A stretch of 51,323 nucleotides of DNA from Pseudomonadota bacterium (GCA_030685065.1 JAUXQH010000032.1:1-51323); one strand, 5' to 3'; positions 7,300-16,903 are shown, counted from the first letter of the stretch. Notes: a model not told the origin generated them from the letters alone. Numbers and translations are program-made.

Positions 7300-9153
7300 C
7301 TACCGGGCTTCCTTCGCGGCCTCGACCTCCCCGAAGCCCTCGGCGAACAACGCCGCATACGACCCGGCGCGCGCGAGGAGCTCGGCGTGGGTGCCCTGCT
7401 CGATCACGCGTCCGGCGTCCATCACCACGATGCGGTCGGCGTGGACCACGGTCGACAGGCGATGGGCGATGACGAGGCAGGTCTTTCGGACGAAGACCCG
7501 CTCGATCGCCTGCTGGAGGAGCTGCTCGGTTACCGGATCGACGCTGGCCGTGGCCTCGTCGAGCACGACGATGGCGGGATCGCGGGCGAGGGTGCGCGCG
7601 AGGGCGAGGATCTGGGCCTCGCCGGCGGACAGGTTGGCGCCGCGATCGCGCACCTTGTGATCGAGCCCCTCGGGGTGCCGCATCGCGATGGCGGAGGCGT
7701 TCGACAGGCTGATCGCCTCCTCGACGCGGGCGGGATCGAGCGTCGGATCCCCGAGGGTGACGTTGAAGCGCAGCGTGTCGGTGAAGAGCTGCACCTCCTG
7801 CCGCACCGAGCCGACGATGCGACGGACCGCGGCCGGCGCGATGCGAGAGAGCTCCACATCGTCGAGCGTGATGCTGCCCTCGTACCCATCGTGCACGCGC
7901 GCGATGAGACGCACCAGCGTGCTCTTTCCCGAGCCGGTGCGGCCGACCACGGCCACGACCTCGCCCGGCGACACGTCGAGCGAGATGCCGTCGAGCACCC
8001 AGGGGCCATCGGGCCGATAGCGGAAGCGCACGTCCTTGAGCGAGAGGCGCCCGGTCGCGCCCGCGGGGTTCGAGACGATCGAGCCGGTCGGGTTCGAGCC
8101 AATCGGCGCGAGGTCACCCGGAGTGATGCGCTCGGTGACGCCGAGGAGCCAGAAGATCTTGTCGAGCGCCGCGACCGCGCGCTGGAGGAACGTCACCTTT
8201 CCCGAGAACTCTCGGAGGGGGCGAAACAGCCGGTCCACGTAGTCGACGAAGGCCACGACGAGGCCCACGCTCACGGCGTCCGCGCCGGTCGCGCCCACGC
8301 GCGTCGCGCCGTACGCGAGCATGAGCGCGATGCAGACGCTGGCCAGGCCGTCGATGATCGCGTATAGCGCCGCGTCGTAGTAGTTGTTCTCCACGTTCGC
8401 GTCACGATGGGTGGTGTCGAGCGCCCGCATGCGCGCCTCGGTGCGCTCCTCCTGCCCGTACAGCTGGAGGACCTCGATCCCGGCGAGCCGCTCCGCGAGA
8501 AACCCGTTCATGGCGGCGAGGGCATCCCGCACCCGCCCGAACAGGACGCGCATCCGGCGCCGGAAGAACTCGATGATCCCGGCCAGCGGCAGGCCGACGC
8601 AGAGCAGGAGCAGCGTCAGCCGCACGTCGAGCAGGAACATGGCGACGAGGGTGCCGCCCATGACCAGCACGTCGAGCAGGATGCTGATGCTGCCTGCGGT
8701 CAGCGCCTCGTTCAGCGCGTCCACGTCCGAGGTGGCGCGGGTCATGAGCTGGCCCGTGGGCTGGCGCTCGAAGAACCGCTGGGAGAGGCCGAGGGTGTGG
8801 CGGAACAGCGCCTCGCGGAGCCGGAGGATGCTGTTCTCCGCGGCGGTGGCGAGCAGCAACGTGTAGGCGGCCTCGAACACGAAGGAGAGCACCACCACGG
8901 CGAGGAAGGCGGCGGCGACGGCCCAGAGCCCCTCCCCCTTCCCGGCGACGATGTGATCGTCGAGGGCGCTCTTCAACAGCAGGGGCTGGACCAGGCCGAG
9001 CCCCGCCACGATCGGCGTCAGCGCGAGCGCCATGCCGAACCGCGCGCGGTCCGCCCGGAGGTAGGGCCACAACCCCCGGAGGAGGCCCACCGCGTTGACG
9101 TCGCCGGGCGGGGGCGCGCCCGCCTGGCCCGCTGCCGTACCGGGCGCGCTCAC
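7300..9153 (-). CDS. ABC exporter half-transporter, canonical Walker B partner
   Basis: The 617-residue protein has a six-helix type I exporter domain (residues about 30-320) fused to a nucleotide-binding domain. Walker A is GRTGSGKST. The signature is LSAGE rather than LSGGQ. Walker B is IVVLDEATASVD with the catalytic Glu, and the switch His lies in LVIAHRLST. The GTG start at 9153 overlaps the stop of the upstream half-transporter as GTGA. The pair matches heterodimeric exporters of the BmrCD/LmrCD/TM287-288 kind, where one ATP site is degenerate: the altered signature here pairs with the altered Walker B of the partner. Substrate is unknown; lipids or drugs are usual. A longer open frame joining it to upstream sequence is a shadow. 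Confidence 0.93.
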   Translation of the reverse strand: MSAPGTAAGQAGAPPPGDVNAVGLLRGLWPYLRADRARFGMALALTPIVAGLGLVQPLLLKSALDDHIVAGKGEGLWAVAAAFLAVVVLSFVFEAAYTLLLATAAENSILRLREALFRHTLGLSQRFFERQPTGQLMTRATSDVDALNEALTAGSISILLDVLVMGGTLVAMFLLDVRLTLLLLCVGLPLAGIIEFFRRRMRVLFGRVRDALAAMNGFLAERLAGIEVLQLYGQEERTEARMRALDTTHRDANVENNYYDAALYAIIDGLASVCIALMLAYGATRVGATGADAVSVGLVVAFVDYVDRLFRPLREFSGKVTFLQRAVAALDKIFWLLGVTERITPGDLAPIGSNPTGSIVSNPAGATGRLSLKDVRFRYRPDGPWVLDGISLDVSPGEVVAVVGRTGSGKSTLVRLIARVHDGYEGSITLDDVELSRIAPAAVRRIVGSVRQEVQLFTDTLRFNVTLGDPTLDPARVEEAISLSNASAIAMRHPEGLDHKVRDRGANLSAGEAQILALARTLARDPAIVVLDEATASVDPVTEQLLQQAIERVFVRKTCLVIAHRLSTVVHADRIVVMDAGRVIEQGTHAELLARAGSYAALFAEGFGEVEAAKEAR

Positions 9154-10904
9154 GAGGCCTCCCGCTGCGCCGCCCAGGCGTCCTGGTAGGGCCCCGGGCG
9201 CTCGAGCAGCTCGGCGTGCGTGCCCGTGTCGACCAGCCGGCCCTCGTGGAGGACCAGCACGACATCGGCCTGCTCGAGGGCGGAGAGGCGGTGGCTCACG
9301 ATGATCCGGGTCGGCTTGCGGCCGTCGGACCGGCGCTCGCGGAGCATCGCGAGCAGCTCCTGCTCGGTGTGATGGTCGACCGCGGAGAGCACGTCGTCGA
9401 GGATCACGACGTCGGCCTGGCGCGCGAGCCCGCGGGCCAGGGCCACACGTTGGCGCTGGCCGCCCGAGAGCGCGATGCCGCGCTCGCCCACCACGGTGTT
9501 CAGCCCGTCGGGCAGCGCGAGCAGATCGACCGAGAGCGACGCGGCCGCCGCGGCGGCGACGGCCACCTCCGGCGGCGCACCGAGGCCCACGTTCTCGGCG
9601 ATGGTCTCCGAGAACAGGAACGTGGACTGCGGGACCATCGTGATGCGGCGCCGCCAGTCGCCCAGGTCCACCCGGGTGAGATCGACGCCGTCGACGAACA
9701 CCGCGCCCTCCGGCGGGTTGTCGAGCCGCGCGAGGAGGCGCAGCAACGTGCTCTTTCCAGCGCCGGTTCGCCCGAACACCCCGACGGTGGAGCCACCCGG
9801 GAGCACGACGTGAACATCCTCGAGCACCGGCCGATCCGGCGCGTCGGGCCACGCGTGCGTGAGGTGGCGGAGCTCGATGGTGGGGCCGGTGGCGCCGACC
9901 GGAAGCGGGAGCGCGCGGCCCAGATCGGGGCGCGTCGGCACGGAGTCGAGCACGGCGTAGATGCGCTCCAGGGAGGCCTCGGAGCGCTGGAACACCGGGA
10001 GGAGCACGCCGAGGAGCCGCAGGGGCACGAGGAGATAGGCGACGAGCGCGATGAACGCCGCGATCTGCCCGGCGGTGAGCGTGCCCGCGAGCGCCATCTC
10101 CCCGCCGAACGAGAGGAGGATGAAGACGCACGTGCCGCCGGCCACCGAGAGCACGGGGAACACCAGGGCGCGGAGGCGCGCCATCTCGAGGTTCGAGGCC
10201 TTCAGCGCGCTCGCGTGCGCGACGAGCCGCTCCACGAACGGCTCCTCCACGGAGAACGCCTGCACGGTGCCGACGCCCTGGAGGGTGCCGAGCAGGTCAT
10301 CCGCCAGCGCGGCGAGCTGGGTCTGGGCGCGGCGCTGGATGTCGAACATGCGCCCCACGCCCCCGTGCACCACGGCGAAGCCGAGCGCGACGGGCACCCC
10401 GCAGCCGAGCGTGAGCGCCGGCGAGATGAGCAACATCTGCCCCACCGCCATCGTGAACGCCGCGATCACGTTGATGCCCTGGAGGAGCGCGAACCCGGCG
10501 AACGCGCGGGCGAACGTCACGTCGCCCGTGGCGCGGGAGAGCAGATCGCCGGTGGTGTACTTCGCGTAGAAGTCGGGCTGCAGCCGCAGGAGGTGGGCGA
10601 ACAGATCCTCCCGCAGCGCGAACTCGGCGTGGCGGCCGGGGGAGAAGAACAACACCCGGGAGAGGGTGCGCGTCGCGATGATCGCGACGCCGAGGAGCCC
10701 GATGTGGATCGCCGCGTCGCGCACGCCGCGATCGGGGGAGCCGGGGTCGGCCGAGCCGGCTCGGAGGGCGTCGAGCCCGTGGGCCATCTCGACCGGCACA
10801 CGTACGGCGAGCCAGTTCGTCAGCAGCACGAGCACGGTGCCCGCCACGTACCACCAGGCGAGCGGCCGAACGTAGGCCCCGATGAAGCGGCGGGTGAAGA
10901 TCAG
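9150..10904 (-). CDS. ABC exporter half-transporter, degenerate Walker B partner
   Basis: This is a type I exporter half-transporter with an N-terminal membrane domain (six helices) and a C-terminal ATPase. Walker A is GRTGAGKST and the signature is canonical LSGGQRQ. Walker B ends LDDVLSAVD, so the catalytic Glu is Asp. This is the expected partner of the downstream half-transporter. The first conventional start is GTG 10847 (565 residues), but the 19 codons before it read as a normal exporter N-terminus (LIFTRRFIGAYVRPLAWWYV). They begin with CTG at 10904, preceded by GGAG at about 6 nt, so I extend the gene to that CTG. A TAG lies shortly upstream. Confidence 0.9.
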   Translation of the reverse strand: MIFTRRFIGAYVRPLAWWYVAGTVLVLLTNWLAVRVPVEMAHGLDALRAGSADPGSPDRGVRDAAIHIGLLGVAIIATRTLSRVLFFSPGRHAEFALREDLFAHLLRLQPDFYAKYTTGDLLSRATGDVTFARAFAGFALLQGINVIAAFTMAVGQMLLISPALTLGCGVPVALGFAVVHGGVGRMFDIQRRAQTQLAALADDLLGTLQGVGTVQAFSVEEPFVERLVAHASALKASNLEMARLRALVFPVLSVAGGTCVFILLSFGGEMALAGTLTAGQIAAFIALVAYLLVPLRLLGVLLPVFQRSEASLERIYAVLDSVPTRPDLGRALPLPVGATGPTIELRHLTHAWPDAPDRPVLEDVHVVLPGGSTVGVFGRTGAGKSTLLRLLARLDNPPEGAVFVDGVDLTRVDLGDWRRRITMVPQSTFLFSETIAENVGLGAPPEVAVAAAAAASLSVDLLALPDGLNTVVGERGIALSGGQRQRVALARGLARQADVVILDDVLSAVDHHTEQELLAMLRERRSDGRKPTRIIVSHRLSALEQADVVLVLHEGRLVDTGTHAELLERPGPYQDAWAAQREAS

Positions 10905-11011
10905 GGCGGCTCCGGAAGGTCGGGTGCGGGTCTATCCGAGCGTAGGGAGCGCGGGGGTGCGGACGCGAGCGGGATGGCGCGATAAGGCCCGCCCCCGATT
11001 GGACCCCCCAG
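10905..11011. promoter_or_regulatory. Divergent promoter region, ABC exporter / hydrolase
   Basis: This 107-bp gap between the leftward ABC exporter pair and the rightward hydrolase must hold both promoters. No box was identifiable with confidence. No standard purine-rich ribosome binding site precedes the hydrolase ATG at 11012. Confidence 0.4.
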
Positions 11012-11878
11012 ATGGACCTCGCAGGCGCCCGCCGCTCCCTCGAATGGAGGCAGCACCTCGTTCGCAGGCGCCTCCGGGAGCTCACCACCGGCATGCCGGT
11101 GGTCCGCACGGAGCAGCGCTTGCTCTCCGCAGCCGGCTACCCTTTGGCCGCGCGCATCACGCGCCCCGTCAGCTTCGAGGGCTACGCGTCGGGCGCGCTC
11201 CCCGGCGTCGTCATCAGCCCCGCCATCCACCATGGCGTCGCGGAGCTGGAGACCTTCGCCTCGGCGGTCACCGCCGCCGAGGTCGCGCGGCTCGGCTACG
11301 CGGTGCTCACGTTCGATCCGGCCGGCCGCGGGGACAGCTGGGGCGAGGAAGACTTCGGCGGCCCGGAGCACCAGGATGACCTGCGGGTGGCGATCCGCGC
11401 CCTGATGGCCGCCCCGGGCGTCACGAGCGTCGGCGTGCTCGCGCTCTCCTACGGCATCGTGGCGGCGGTCCCGGCGCTGGTCCTGGGCGCCGAGGCCGAG
11501 GCGCTGCCCGTCCGCTGGCTGGTCGACTGGGAGGGCCCGAGCGACCGCGAGATCATCACCACCGGCGGCACCCGGCTCGTCCCCGCGGCGGGGCACGCCC
11601 TGACCGACGAGGACTACTGGCGCCCGCGCGAGCCGGTGCGTCACATCGGGGCGCTGCGGTGCGGCTACGTGCGGCTCCAGGCCTGGCCCGACCACGCGCA
11701 GCCCGGCGAGCTGCGCCATGCCGAGCGGATGATGGACGCCGCGGCAAAGGGCACCGCGCCCTGGTTCCAGATCAACGACCACCCCCGCGGGGGCCGGCCG
11801 CCCCGCCCCACCTGGGTGCCACCCGGGCCGTGGGCCGCGAACGCGGCGATCTTGAGGAAGTTGTCCGATTTGCGGTGA
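11012..11878 (+). CDS. Alpha/beta hydrolase
   Basis: The 288-residue protein has an alpha/beta-hydrolase fold. Strand-loop elements are visible: LPGVVISPAIHHG (oxyanion region), YAVLTFDPAGRGDSWG, and the nucleophile elbow LALSYGIVAA (about residues 151-160), where GxSxG reads A-x-S-x-G. An acid residue may lie in VDWEGPSD, and His is likely near the C-terminus (NDHPRGG or HAERM). No signal peptide is present, so it is cytoplasmic. It stands alone between the ABC exporter and the convergent lipoprotein operon. Esterase or peptidase activity is likely, but the substrate is unknown. Confidence 0.8.
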   Translation: MDLAGARRSLEWRQHLVRRRLRELTTGMPVVRTEQRLLSAAGYPLAARITRPVSFEGYASGALPGVVISPAIHHGVAELETFASAVTAAEVARLGYAVLTFDPAGRGDSWGEEDFGGPEHQDDLRVAIRALMAAPGVTSVGVLALSYGIVAAVPALVLGAEAEALPVRWLVDWEGPSDREIITTGGTRLVPAAGHALTDEDYWRPREPVRHIGALRCGYVRLQAWPDHAQPGELRHAERMMDAAAKGTAPWFQINDHPRGGRPPRPTWVPPGPWAANAAILRKLSDLR

Positions 11879-11991
11879 TCGCCGGGTGCGCCCGGTCGGG
11901 GCCACACCGCGGCACCTGCCTGTCCGAGCGAGCCGGCGCGTGCGTCCGGGAGCCCGGAAGGCCTGCCTCTGAAGGCCTTGCCTTCGAGGGC

Positions 11992-13101
11992 CTACTGTCC
12001 CGCCGGCGGCGCGGAGCCCGGGCCGCCCATGCCGCCGGGCCCGCCCATGCCGCCCGAGGGCCCGCCGCCCGGAGGCCCGCCCATCGGCCCGCCGTCCGGA
12101 GGCCCCCCCATCGGCCCATCGGCCCCGCCACCGGGGGGCCCGCCGCCCGGCCCGCCCATCGACTCGCTGCCCTCCCCGCCCGGGGCCGTCCCCTTCGAGG
12201 CCGCCGCGCCGCGAACCTCGGCCGGCTCGAGCACCTTGGTGAGGCCGTCCGCCAACAGGAACTTGTTGCGACGATCGGCCGGCAAGGTGGAGAGGAAGTG
12301 GATGAACGCCTCGACCGAGTGGCGCCGGTAGGTTTCCCAGGCGTCGAGCGCGCCCTGGGAGATGTCCTGATACCCCTCCCCCCACTTCGACTGGGACAGG
12401 TCGAGCCGGCCCACGGCCGCCACCGACGAGGCGAGCGAGGTCTGGTACACGAGGTACTGGGCGTGCACGTCGATCTTACGACGGAGCACCTCCTCGAGCT
12501 CGGTGGCATCGAGGTGCTCGGTGGCCGTGCGCGCGAACGGGTTCCCCGAGCCGGTCATCGGGTGCGACGCGAGCAGCTCGACCAGGATCGGGGGCTGGCC
12601 GAGCCGGAGCCGGGTCGTCATCTGGTCCGCCGTGAACACGTCGAAGAACGCCAGGATGGTGTTGATCTGCTCCTCGACGAGGCTGCGCTCGGCCGCCACG
12701 AACGCATACGCCCGCTCGGTCAGCGCCGCCGGCTTCGCGCGGTCGAGCAGGGCCTTCGTCAACCGCAGCTCCTCCTCGTGCACCAAGGTCTGCTTGTCGT
12801 CTTCCCGCACCACGGCGTCGAGCGTCAAGCTCTTCCAGAGCGGGAGCTGCGCCTCGGTGAGGTCGGGCCCCCAGTTGGTCTCGAGGAAGCGCGGGCCCAG
12901 GTCGAGCAGCCGGAAGCCGTCGGGCGGCTGCATCGCCACGGACCCGGCCCCTTCCTCCGCGCCGCCGTTCTCGGGACCACCCTCTGGACCGGCGGGCGCG
13001 TCCTTGCTCGAAGGATCCTTCGGCGCCGGGGGCGCGTCGCAGCCCGAGGCCGCGGCCATCAGCGCGGAGAGACCCAGCAAAACCGTGTACTTATTCAACA
13101 A
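11992..13101 (-). CDS. Lipoprotein with Gly/Pro/Met-rich tail
   Basis: The protein of about 369 residues has a lipoprotein signal (LSALMAAASGC, Cys about 20), then a Pro/Gly/Glu linker to about residue 55. A helical domain follows (residues 60-300) with recurring Glu/Arg-rich helices such as KALLDRAKPAALTERAYAFV. The last 60 residues are repeats of MGGPPGG type. The start is TTG at 13101 or 13098, overlapping the end of the upstream membrane-protein gene and preceded by a GGGGG tract, so translation is coupled. It is the last gene of the prolyl-oligopeptidase operon. No family was recognised; it should be an envelope protein. Confidence 0.75.
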   Translation of the reverse strand: MLNKYTVLLGLSALMAAASGCDAPPAPKDPSSKDAPAGPEGGPENGGAEEGAGSVAMQPPDGFRLLDLGPRFLETNWGPDLTEAQLPLWKSLTLDAVVREDDKQTLVHEEELRLTKALLDRAKPAALTERAYAFVAAERSLVEEQINTILAFFDVFTADQMTTRLRLGQPPILVELLASHPMTGSGNPFARTATEHLDATELEEVLRRKIDVHAQYLVYQTSLASSVAAVGRLDLSQSKWGEGYQDISQGALDAWETYRRHSVEAFIHFLSTLPADRRNKFLLADGLTKVLEPAEVRGAAASKGTAPGGEGSESMGGPGGGPPGGGADGPMGGPPDGGPMGGPPGGGPSGGMGGPGGMGGPGSAPPAGQ

Positions 13102-14662
13102 GCACGCCCCCGTCGTCCGGTAGAAGATACCACGTCTGCACGCACGCCCGCGGATCGCCGAAGGTCGCGACCGACGTGCCGCCGTTGCTCTCGAAGTTGG
13201 CCGCGAGCATCGTCCGCATCCGCTCGGACTGCCGCAGGAAGCGCCCGCCCGCCCGCGGGGCCACGCCCTCGGCGCAGCGCACGTCGACGAGGCCGTGGAT
13301 GCGGCTCGTCTCCCCCGTCGCGCGCCCGTCATCGGTCCAGAGCACCTCTGGCGTCACGATGGTCACCCGCGGGCGGCCCGACAGGAACAGCGCGAACGTG
13401 CCGCCGTCCTCCCAGGACGGGTTGAACAGCCCCCGGGTCGCGAGGATGAAACAATTCGCCCGGGGGTCGGCGCGGGTCACGGAGCACATCTGGTCCACGA
13501 CCGACAGAACGCCCTCGACCGGCACCGGGTTCCAGTAGACCCTGAGATAGTTGAGCGGCCCCGGGTTCGCCGAGGTGCGGAGCGCCGCGGGGAGGCGCGA
13601 CACGAGCTCGTAGCTCAACAGCGGTGGGACCTGGAGCAGCACGGCCGCGACGCCGCCGAGCGCCACCGCGCCGGGCCGCGCGACCACGGGAAGCGCGGCC
13701 GCCCCCATCCCCGCGAGCACCGCGAGGGCTACGGCCGCGATCGGAAAGTTGTCCGGGCCGACGTTGAACACGGCCACCGCGGCGCCCGCCCCCGCGAGCC
13801 ACACGAGGCAGAGCCCCGCGATCAGCGAGGAGAGGTCTCGTCGGCGCAGCGCCCCCGCCCCGACGAGCGCGAGCGGCACGGCCCAGACCAGCGCGGCGAG
13901 GCCGAGGTCATCGACGATCGAGGACCAGGGAGCGGTCACCGACTGGGCGTACCCCTCCGCGGAGCCCGCCTTGTTCCGGACGTACACCAGCAGCGTGGGC
14001 AGGAACCAGGCGAGGCCGCCGACGAACGCGAGCGCGACGGGCACGAGCGTACGGCGGGCGCCTCGGCGCCAGGCGACGGCGAGGATCAGCAGCCCGAGCG
14101 GCACGCCGAACGGGATCCCGGTCTGCCGGATGGTCTCGCCGAGAAAGAGCAGGGCCGCCACCCCCAGCGCCTGCCCCCTGCGCGGCAAGGCGGGCGCGGA
14201 CAGCCAGAGCCCCAGCGCCCCGACGAGCGCGGCCGCCTCCGGATGGTGGATCCAGTGCGTTCGGGCGAGCACGTGGGTCTGCGGGAACGCGAGGAGCGCC
14301 AGGGCCGTGACCGCGCCAGCGGTCGCGCCCGAAGCGGGACCGCTCGCGGCACGCGCGGCGCCAGCCGCCCCAAGCAGCAGGACCAGCAGCCACAGGGTGT
14401 CGACCCCCTCCATGAAGGCCACCGTCGGCGCCCGGATCGCCCCGAGCGTCGCGAGGAGCAGGCTGTAGGGCGTGTCGACGATGCGCCAGTTCACGACGCC
14501 GTGCTGCTGCCACCAGGCGAGCGTGTTGCGGAACGAGATGTAGTAGTGGCCCAGATCGGTCGGGGCGCGATCGTCGAGCACGTGGAAGCGGACCTGCAGC
14601 GCCATCGCCACCGCGATCGCCGCGAAGGTGACGAGGTCGGCGCGCTTGGGGACCTCTTTCAG
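13091..14662 (-). CDS. Polytopic membrane protein, GT-C glycosyltransferase-like
   Basis: The protein of about 523 residues has roughly ten hydrophobic helices between residues 10 and 370, then a soluble periplasmic domain (about 380-523) with several Cys. The first loop DLGHYYISFRNTLAWW, with an acidic residue after helix 1, and the overall plan resemble GT-C enzymes (ArnT/PMT type) that use polyprenyl-phosphate sugars. I infer this from architecture only. The start is taken as CTG 14662, which overlaps the upstream stop as CTGA, follows GGGGA at about 5 nt, and gives a positively charged MKEVPKR in front of helix 1. The alternatives GTG 14611 and ATG 14605 cut into helix 1. Confidence 0.75.
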   Translation of the reverse strand: MKEVPKRADLVTFAAIAVAMALQVRFHVLDDRAPTDLGHYYISFRNTLAWWQQHGVVNWRIVDTPYSLLLATLGAIRAPTVAFMEGVDTLWLLVLLLGAAGAARAASGPASGATAGAVTALALLAFPQTHVLARTHWIHHPEAAALVGALGLWLSAPALPRRGQALGVAALLFLGETIRQTGIPFGVPLGLLILAVAWRRGARRTLVPVALAFVGGLAWFLPTLLVYVRNKAGSAEGYAQSVTAPWSSIVDDLGLAALVWAVPLALVGAGALRRRDLSSLIAGLCLVWLAGAGAAVAVFNVGPDNFPIAAVALAVLAGMGAAALPVVARPGAVALGGVAAVLLQVPPLLSYELVSRLPAALRTSANPGPLNYLRVYWNPVPVEGVLSVVDQMCSVTRADPRANCFILATRGLFNPSWEDGGTFALFLSGRPRVTIVTPEVLWTDDGRATGETSRIHGLVDVRCAEGVAPRAGGRFLRQSERMRTMLAANFESNGGTSVATFGDPRACVQTWYLLPDDGGVLVE

Positions 14663-16866
14663 GGCATCCCCAGCTGGGCCCGGAGGAAGGCGTACATGTC
14701 GGCGCTCGCGTCGATCGCCTTGGAGACCTGGTCCGCGCCACCGTGACCCGCGTTGCGCTCGATGCGCAGGAGGGTGGCGGGGGCGGGGAGCCCCGACGGC
14801 CGCGCGTGCTGGATCTTCGCCACGAACTTGCGCGCGTGCATCGGATCGACCCGATCGTCGTGATCGGAGGAGAGCAGGAGCAGCGGCGGGTAGGCGGTGC
14901 CCTCCCGGACGTGGTCGTAGGGCGAGTAGGCCGCGAGGACCGCGCGCTGCGCGGGATCCTCGGCGGTGCCGTACTCGGGGATCCAGGTCCGCCCGCTGCC
15001 GAACTGGTGGTACCGCAACATGTCGAGCAGCGGCACCGAGCACACCACCGCGCCCCAGAGGTCCGGCCGCTGGGTCATCGCGGCGCCCACGAGCAGGCCG
15101 CCGTTGCTCCCACCGTAGATCGCGAGCTTGTCGCGGCGGGTCCACCCCTCGCGGGTGAGGAATTCCCCCGCCGCGATGAAGTCGTCGAACACGTTCTGCT
15201 TGTTCGCGCCGCGGCCCGCGTCGTGCCACGCCTTGCCGTATTCGCCGCCGCCCCGAAGGTTCGCGACCGCGTAGATCCCGCCCGCCTCGAGCCACGGGTA
15301 GATCGACGCCCGGAACGCGGGCGTGAGCGAGACGCCGAAGCCCCCGTACCCGGTGAGCAGGGTGGGGTTGCCTCCGTCGCGCGGCGCGTCCCTCCGGTGC
15401 ACCAGGAACATCGGGATCGAGGTGCCGTCCTTCGACCGGTAGCGCACCTGCTCGACCACGTACGGCGTCGGGTCGATGGGGAGGCTCACCTCGGCCCAGA
15501 GGTCGACCGTGCCCTTGCTCACCGACGTGCGGTACACCTGCCGCGGCAGCGTGAACGAGCTGAACTGGAAGTACGCGTCATCCTCGTCCCCGAGGCCCGA
15601 GATCGCGCTCGCGGTGCCGACGGCCGGGAGCGGGAGGGTGCGCACCGGCTTGCCCGCGAGCGTGACGATGCGCACCTCGGAGGCGGCGTCCCGCAGGTAG
15701 GACAGCGCGAGGCTACCGCCCACCACGCTGAGCTCTTCGAGGGTGGCGGCCGGGTCTTCCGGGACGATCTCGATCCAATTCGCGCGGCCGAGCTTGCTCG
15801 CGGGCGTCCGGAACACGCGGCCCCGGGAGGCCCCCTCGTCGGTCCAGATGTAGAGCTGATCCTTCCAGGCGGTGACCGAGTAGCGCGCGCCGCTCCCCCG
15901 CACGAGCAGCTGAAAATCGGCGCTCTTCCCGTTCGAGTCCCGCACGTACACGTCGTTCTCGTTCCAGCCCCGCGCGACCTCGACGAAGAGGTATCGGCCG
16001 TCCGGCCCCATCCACGCGCCGAGGAAGGTGGCCGGATCGCCGGTACGCGGGTGGACGAGGAGGTCGGTCGCGGGGTCGCTCCCGAGCGCGTGGTAGCGGA
16101 TCTCCGTGAAGCCGGGCCGCTGGTCCACGGGGATCGCGGGGTCCGTCGGCAGCCACTCGTAGTAGAAGCCCGCACCATCCGGCGTCCAATCGGGGCTCGC
16201 GTACTTGGCACCCGCGATCGTGTCGACCGGAGAGACGACGCCCGTGTCGACGTCGACCACGTGAAGGGTGGCCTCGTCCGCGGCGTTCGGCTTGACCATG
16301 TAGGCGAGGCGCCTGCCGTCCCAGGAGGGCGACCAGTCGCCGAGGGACACCGTCGCGTCCGCGCTCCAAGCGTTCGGATCGAGCAACACGCGCTCCGCGC
16401 CGTCCGCACCCTGACGCCAGTAGAGGACCGCCTTCTCCTTCTCGGCGTGGCTCCGCAGGTAGAAGATGCGGCCGCCGCGCAGCAGCGGGGTCGACACCGC
16501 GTCCACGTAGTAGAGCGCGCGGAAACGGGCGGCCAGGGCGTCGCGACCGGGAAGCACGCGCAGGGCGCGGCGCGCGTGCTCGTCCTGCGCCTTCATCCAG
16601 GCCTGGACCTCGGCGCTCCCCTCGTCCTCGAGCCACCGGTAGGGATCGGCCACGCCGCCCGAGGTGTCCGCCACGTCCTCCCGCCGCGTGGCCGGCCATG
16701 TCGGCGCGGCGCCGTCCGGGGCAGCGGCGGCCACGAGGATCGGCGCCGGTGCGACGGGCGTGCTCGCTGGACGGGCGCACGCGAAGAGCGAGACCGCGAG
16801 CACCGGGGCGAGGATGGCAGGGGCCAGGAGCCAGCGCACGAGCGCCTCAGAGCGACCCGCGGCCAT
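14659..16866 (-). CDS. Prolyl oligopeptidase family serine peptidase, lipoprotein
   Basis: The 735-residue S9A peptidase cuts short peptides after proline. It begins with a signal peptide and lipobox (SLFAC, Cys about 30), so it acts at the envelope, unlike the classical cytoplasmic enzymes. The pairing motif DPYRWLED marks the N-terminus. A seven-bladed propeller spans about 110-460. The hydrolase domain carries Ser587 in GGSNGG, Asp in DHDDRVDP and His in NAGHGG. All catalytic residues are present. It is the first gene of a leftward operon with the membrane protein and the Gly/Pro/Met lipoprotein. The ATG at 16866 is 77 bp from the divergent caspase-fold gene, so promoters are shared. Confidence 0.95.
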   Translation of the reverse strand: MAAGRSEALVRWLLAPAILAPVLAVSLFACARPASTPVAPAPILVAAAAPDGAAPTWPATRREDVADTSGGVADPYRWLEDEGSAEVQAWMKAQDEHARRALRVLPGRDALAARFRALYYVDAVSTPLLRGGRIFYLRSHAEKEKAVLYWRQGADGAERVLLDPNAWSADATVSLGDWSPSWDGRRLAYMVKPNAADEATLHVVDVDTGVVSPVDTIAGAKYASPDWTPDGAGFYYEWLPTDPAIPVDQRPGFTEIRYHALGSDPATDLLVHPRTGDPATFLGAWMGPDGRYLFVEVARGWNENDVYVRDSNGKSADFQLLVRGSGARYSVTAWKDQLYIWTDEGASRGRVFRTPASKLGRANWIEIVPEDPAATLEELSVVGGSLALSYLRDAASEVRIVTLAGKPVRTLPLPAVGTASAISGLGDEDDAYFQFSSFTLPRQVYRTSVSKGTVDLWAEVSLPIDPTPYVVEQVRYRSKDGTSIPMFLVHRRDAPRDGGNPTLLTGYGGFGVSLTPAFRASIYPWLEAGGIYAVANLRGGGEYGKAWHDAGRGANKQNVFDDFIAAGEFLTREGWTRRDKLAIYGGSNGGLLVGAAMTQRPDLWGAVVCSVPLLDMLRYHQFGSGRTWIPEYGTAEDPAQRAVLAAYSPYDHVREGTAYPPLLLLSSDHDDRVDPMHARKFVAKIQHARPSGLPAPATLLRIERNAGHGGADQVSKAIDASADMYAFLRAQLGMP

Positions 16867-16903
16867 AACATTGGGGCCATGGCATCCGCGTCCGGATCTC
16901 TGT

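Noticed and set aside
7300..10131. A 943-codon open frame covering both ABC transporter genes
   Set aside because: Only the part from GTG 9153 down is the real half-transporter. The upstream part is Arg/Pro/Gly shadow translation of the other half-transporter read in its proper frame.
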